A stretch of 64,000 nucleotides of DNA from Posidoniimonas corsicana (GTDB taxonomy: Bacteria > Planctomycetota > Planctomycetia > Pirellulales > Lacipirellulaceae), in the NCBI RefSeq assembly GCF_007859765.1, contig NZ_SIHJ01000001.1, positions 1,116,767 through 1,180,766 of the forward strand, given 5' to 3'. The notes under the pieces were generated by a model. It was not told the DNA's origin, did no database searches, and saw only the letters and a program-made list of their open reading frames with translations. Numbering within the stretch: the first letter of the stretch is position 1; each line of letters starts with the position of its first letter. A program made the position numbers and the translations under genes. Positions 63,232 through 64,000 of this stretch are shown in pieces.

Positions 63232-64000
63232 TCAAATAGTCTCTGCTTGATCTCCCCCCCGTGCGGTGAGAATATCCCGTTCAGCTGCCCACTGCCCAAT
63301 ATCGTCACGGTTGATCGCCGCCGCCATCAGCTCAGGAAACAGGTCCGGCGTGCACGCGAACGATGGGGCGCCGAGCGATGACAGCCTGGCCGCGAGCGCC
63401 TGATCGTAGAACGGCGCGCCTTCGTCGGACAGCGCCAGCAGCGTGATGAAGGTCACGCCGGCGCCCTGGAGCGCTCCGACCCGCCGCACGAGGTTCTCGG
63501 CGACCCCGCCCTCGTAGAGATCGCTGATCAGCACGAATATCGTTTCGTCGGGCGAGTCGATCAGGCCCTGGCAGTAGCCGACGGCTCGGTTGATGTCGGT
63601 GCCGCCCCCCAGACGCGTCGAGAACAATACCTCGACCGGGTCGTCGAGCTGGTCGGTCAGGTCGACCACCGAGGTGTCAAACACCACCAGCCGCGTGTCG
63701 ACGGCGGGGATCGATGCCATCACGGCGCCAAACACGCTTGAATAGACAATCGACGACGCCATCGACCCCGACTGGTCGATGCACAAGATCACCCTGCGGA
63801 GTGAGCTGCGCTTGCGGCCAAACCCGATACGCGTCACGGGGATCACTGTCTTGTAGTCCGCCTGGTAGTGTTTCAAGTTGGCGCGGATCGTCCGCGGCAA
63901 GTCGATTTCGTTGTGACGCGGCCGCCGGTTTCTCAGCGCGCGGTTCAGGGCACCGGCGACCGCGTCTCGCATCGGGCTCTCGAGCCGCTGCAACAGCTCC
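63232..64000 (-). CDS. VWA-domain (CoxE-like) protein, N-terminus off the window
   Basis: At least 255 residues are visible and the frame is open through the window edge, so the N-terminal part is missing; the TTG at 63993 is unlikely to be the true start. The von Willebrand A domain has a full MIDAS metal site: ILCIDQSGSMASS (D-x-S-x-S), LGGGTDINRA (Thr) and VLISDLYEGG (Asp). Upstream is a basic linker, NRRPRHNEIDLPRTIRANLKHY, as in CoxE/YehP-like proteins that work with MoxR AAA+ ATPases. The partner genes would lie beyond the edge. It is separate from the NAD units; its stop is 37 bases from the operator. Confidence 0.86.
   Translation of the reverse strand, partial: ELLQRLESPMRDAVAGALNRALRNRRPRHNEIDLPRTIRANLKHYQADYKTVIPVTRIGFGRKRSSLRRVILCIDQSGSMASSIVYSSVFGAVMASIPAVDTRLVVFDTSVVDLTDQLDDPVEVLFSTRLGGGTDINRAVGYCQGLIDSPDETIFVLISDLYEGGVAENLVRRVGALQGAGVTFITLLALSDEGAPFYDQALAARLSSLGAPSFACTPDLFPELMAAAINRDDIGQWAAERDILTARGGDQAETI

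Overview
The window looks like a chromosomal segment of a planctomycete, probably order Pirellulales. The signs are a DUF1559 pseudopilin-like gene, several extracellular proteins that end in dockerin-type repeats plus a PEP-CTERM sorting signal, an exosortase inside an exopolysaccharide locus, an ECF sigma factor paired with a FecR-like protein, and a Ser/Thr kinase fused to a solute-binding domain. GC content is high except in part of the exopolysaccharide locus. No rRNA, tRNA or CRISPR array was recognised.

Layout. (1) 1-5.4 kb, minus strand: a partial DUF1559 gene, a lipoprotein with EF-hand-like segments, and three PEP-CTERM/dockerin proteins, two of them LamG-like paralogues. (2) 5.9-15.4 kb, plus strand: a pectin-utilisation locus with a XylR-type regulator, a pectin methylesterase fused in frame to a GH28 polygalacturonase, an MFS sugar-acid transporter, a GH43 glycosidase and an SGNH acetylesterase-pectin methylesterase fusion. 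(3) 15.6-31.8 kb, almost all minus strand: an exopolysaccharide cluster led by a NusG/RfaH-like antiterminator, followed by GDP-fucose synthesis (gmd, fcl), flippase, polymerase, two sulfotransferases, glycosyltransferases, acyltransferases, an exosortase with an EpsI-like tail and a WecA-type priming enzyme. The product may be a sulfated, fucose-containing polysaccharide. (4) 31.8-35.1 kb: gene-poor, with a decayed HAF-repeat gene and two small unknown genes. (5) 35.1-51.1 kb: signalling and miscellaneous genes, notably a 1053-residue tandem-globin hybrid kinase with a LuxR-type DNA-binding end, an ECF sigma/FecR pair, a kinase-binding-protein fusion and glgX. (6) 52.8-63.2 kb, minus strand: two NAD-related transcription units.

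The most remarkable system is region 6. A ten-gene, nearly gapless operon (nrtR-like regulator, ADP-ribosylglycohydrolase, deoxyribosyltransferase-like protein, nicotinamidase, bacterial PARG, truncated ADP-ribosylglycohydrolase, Nudix hydrolase, macrodomain, second full ADP-ribosylglycohydrolase, RNA 2'-phosphotransferase) sits beside nicotinate phosphoribosyltransferase-NAD synthetase. Palindromes of the form TTAGTGT-N7-ACACTAA lie upstream of both units. Together they could remove ADP-ribose from RNA or protein, process the freed ADP-ribose, and return nicotinamide to NAD, under a regulator whose family senses ADP-ribose. No ADP-ribose 'writer' is visible in the window.

Starts were chosen from ribosome-binding sites, signal peptides and gene overlaps; many are GTG or TTG and remain predictions. 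Function calls rest on motif recognition by eye, without database searches.
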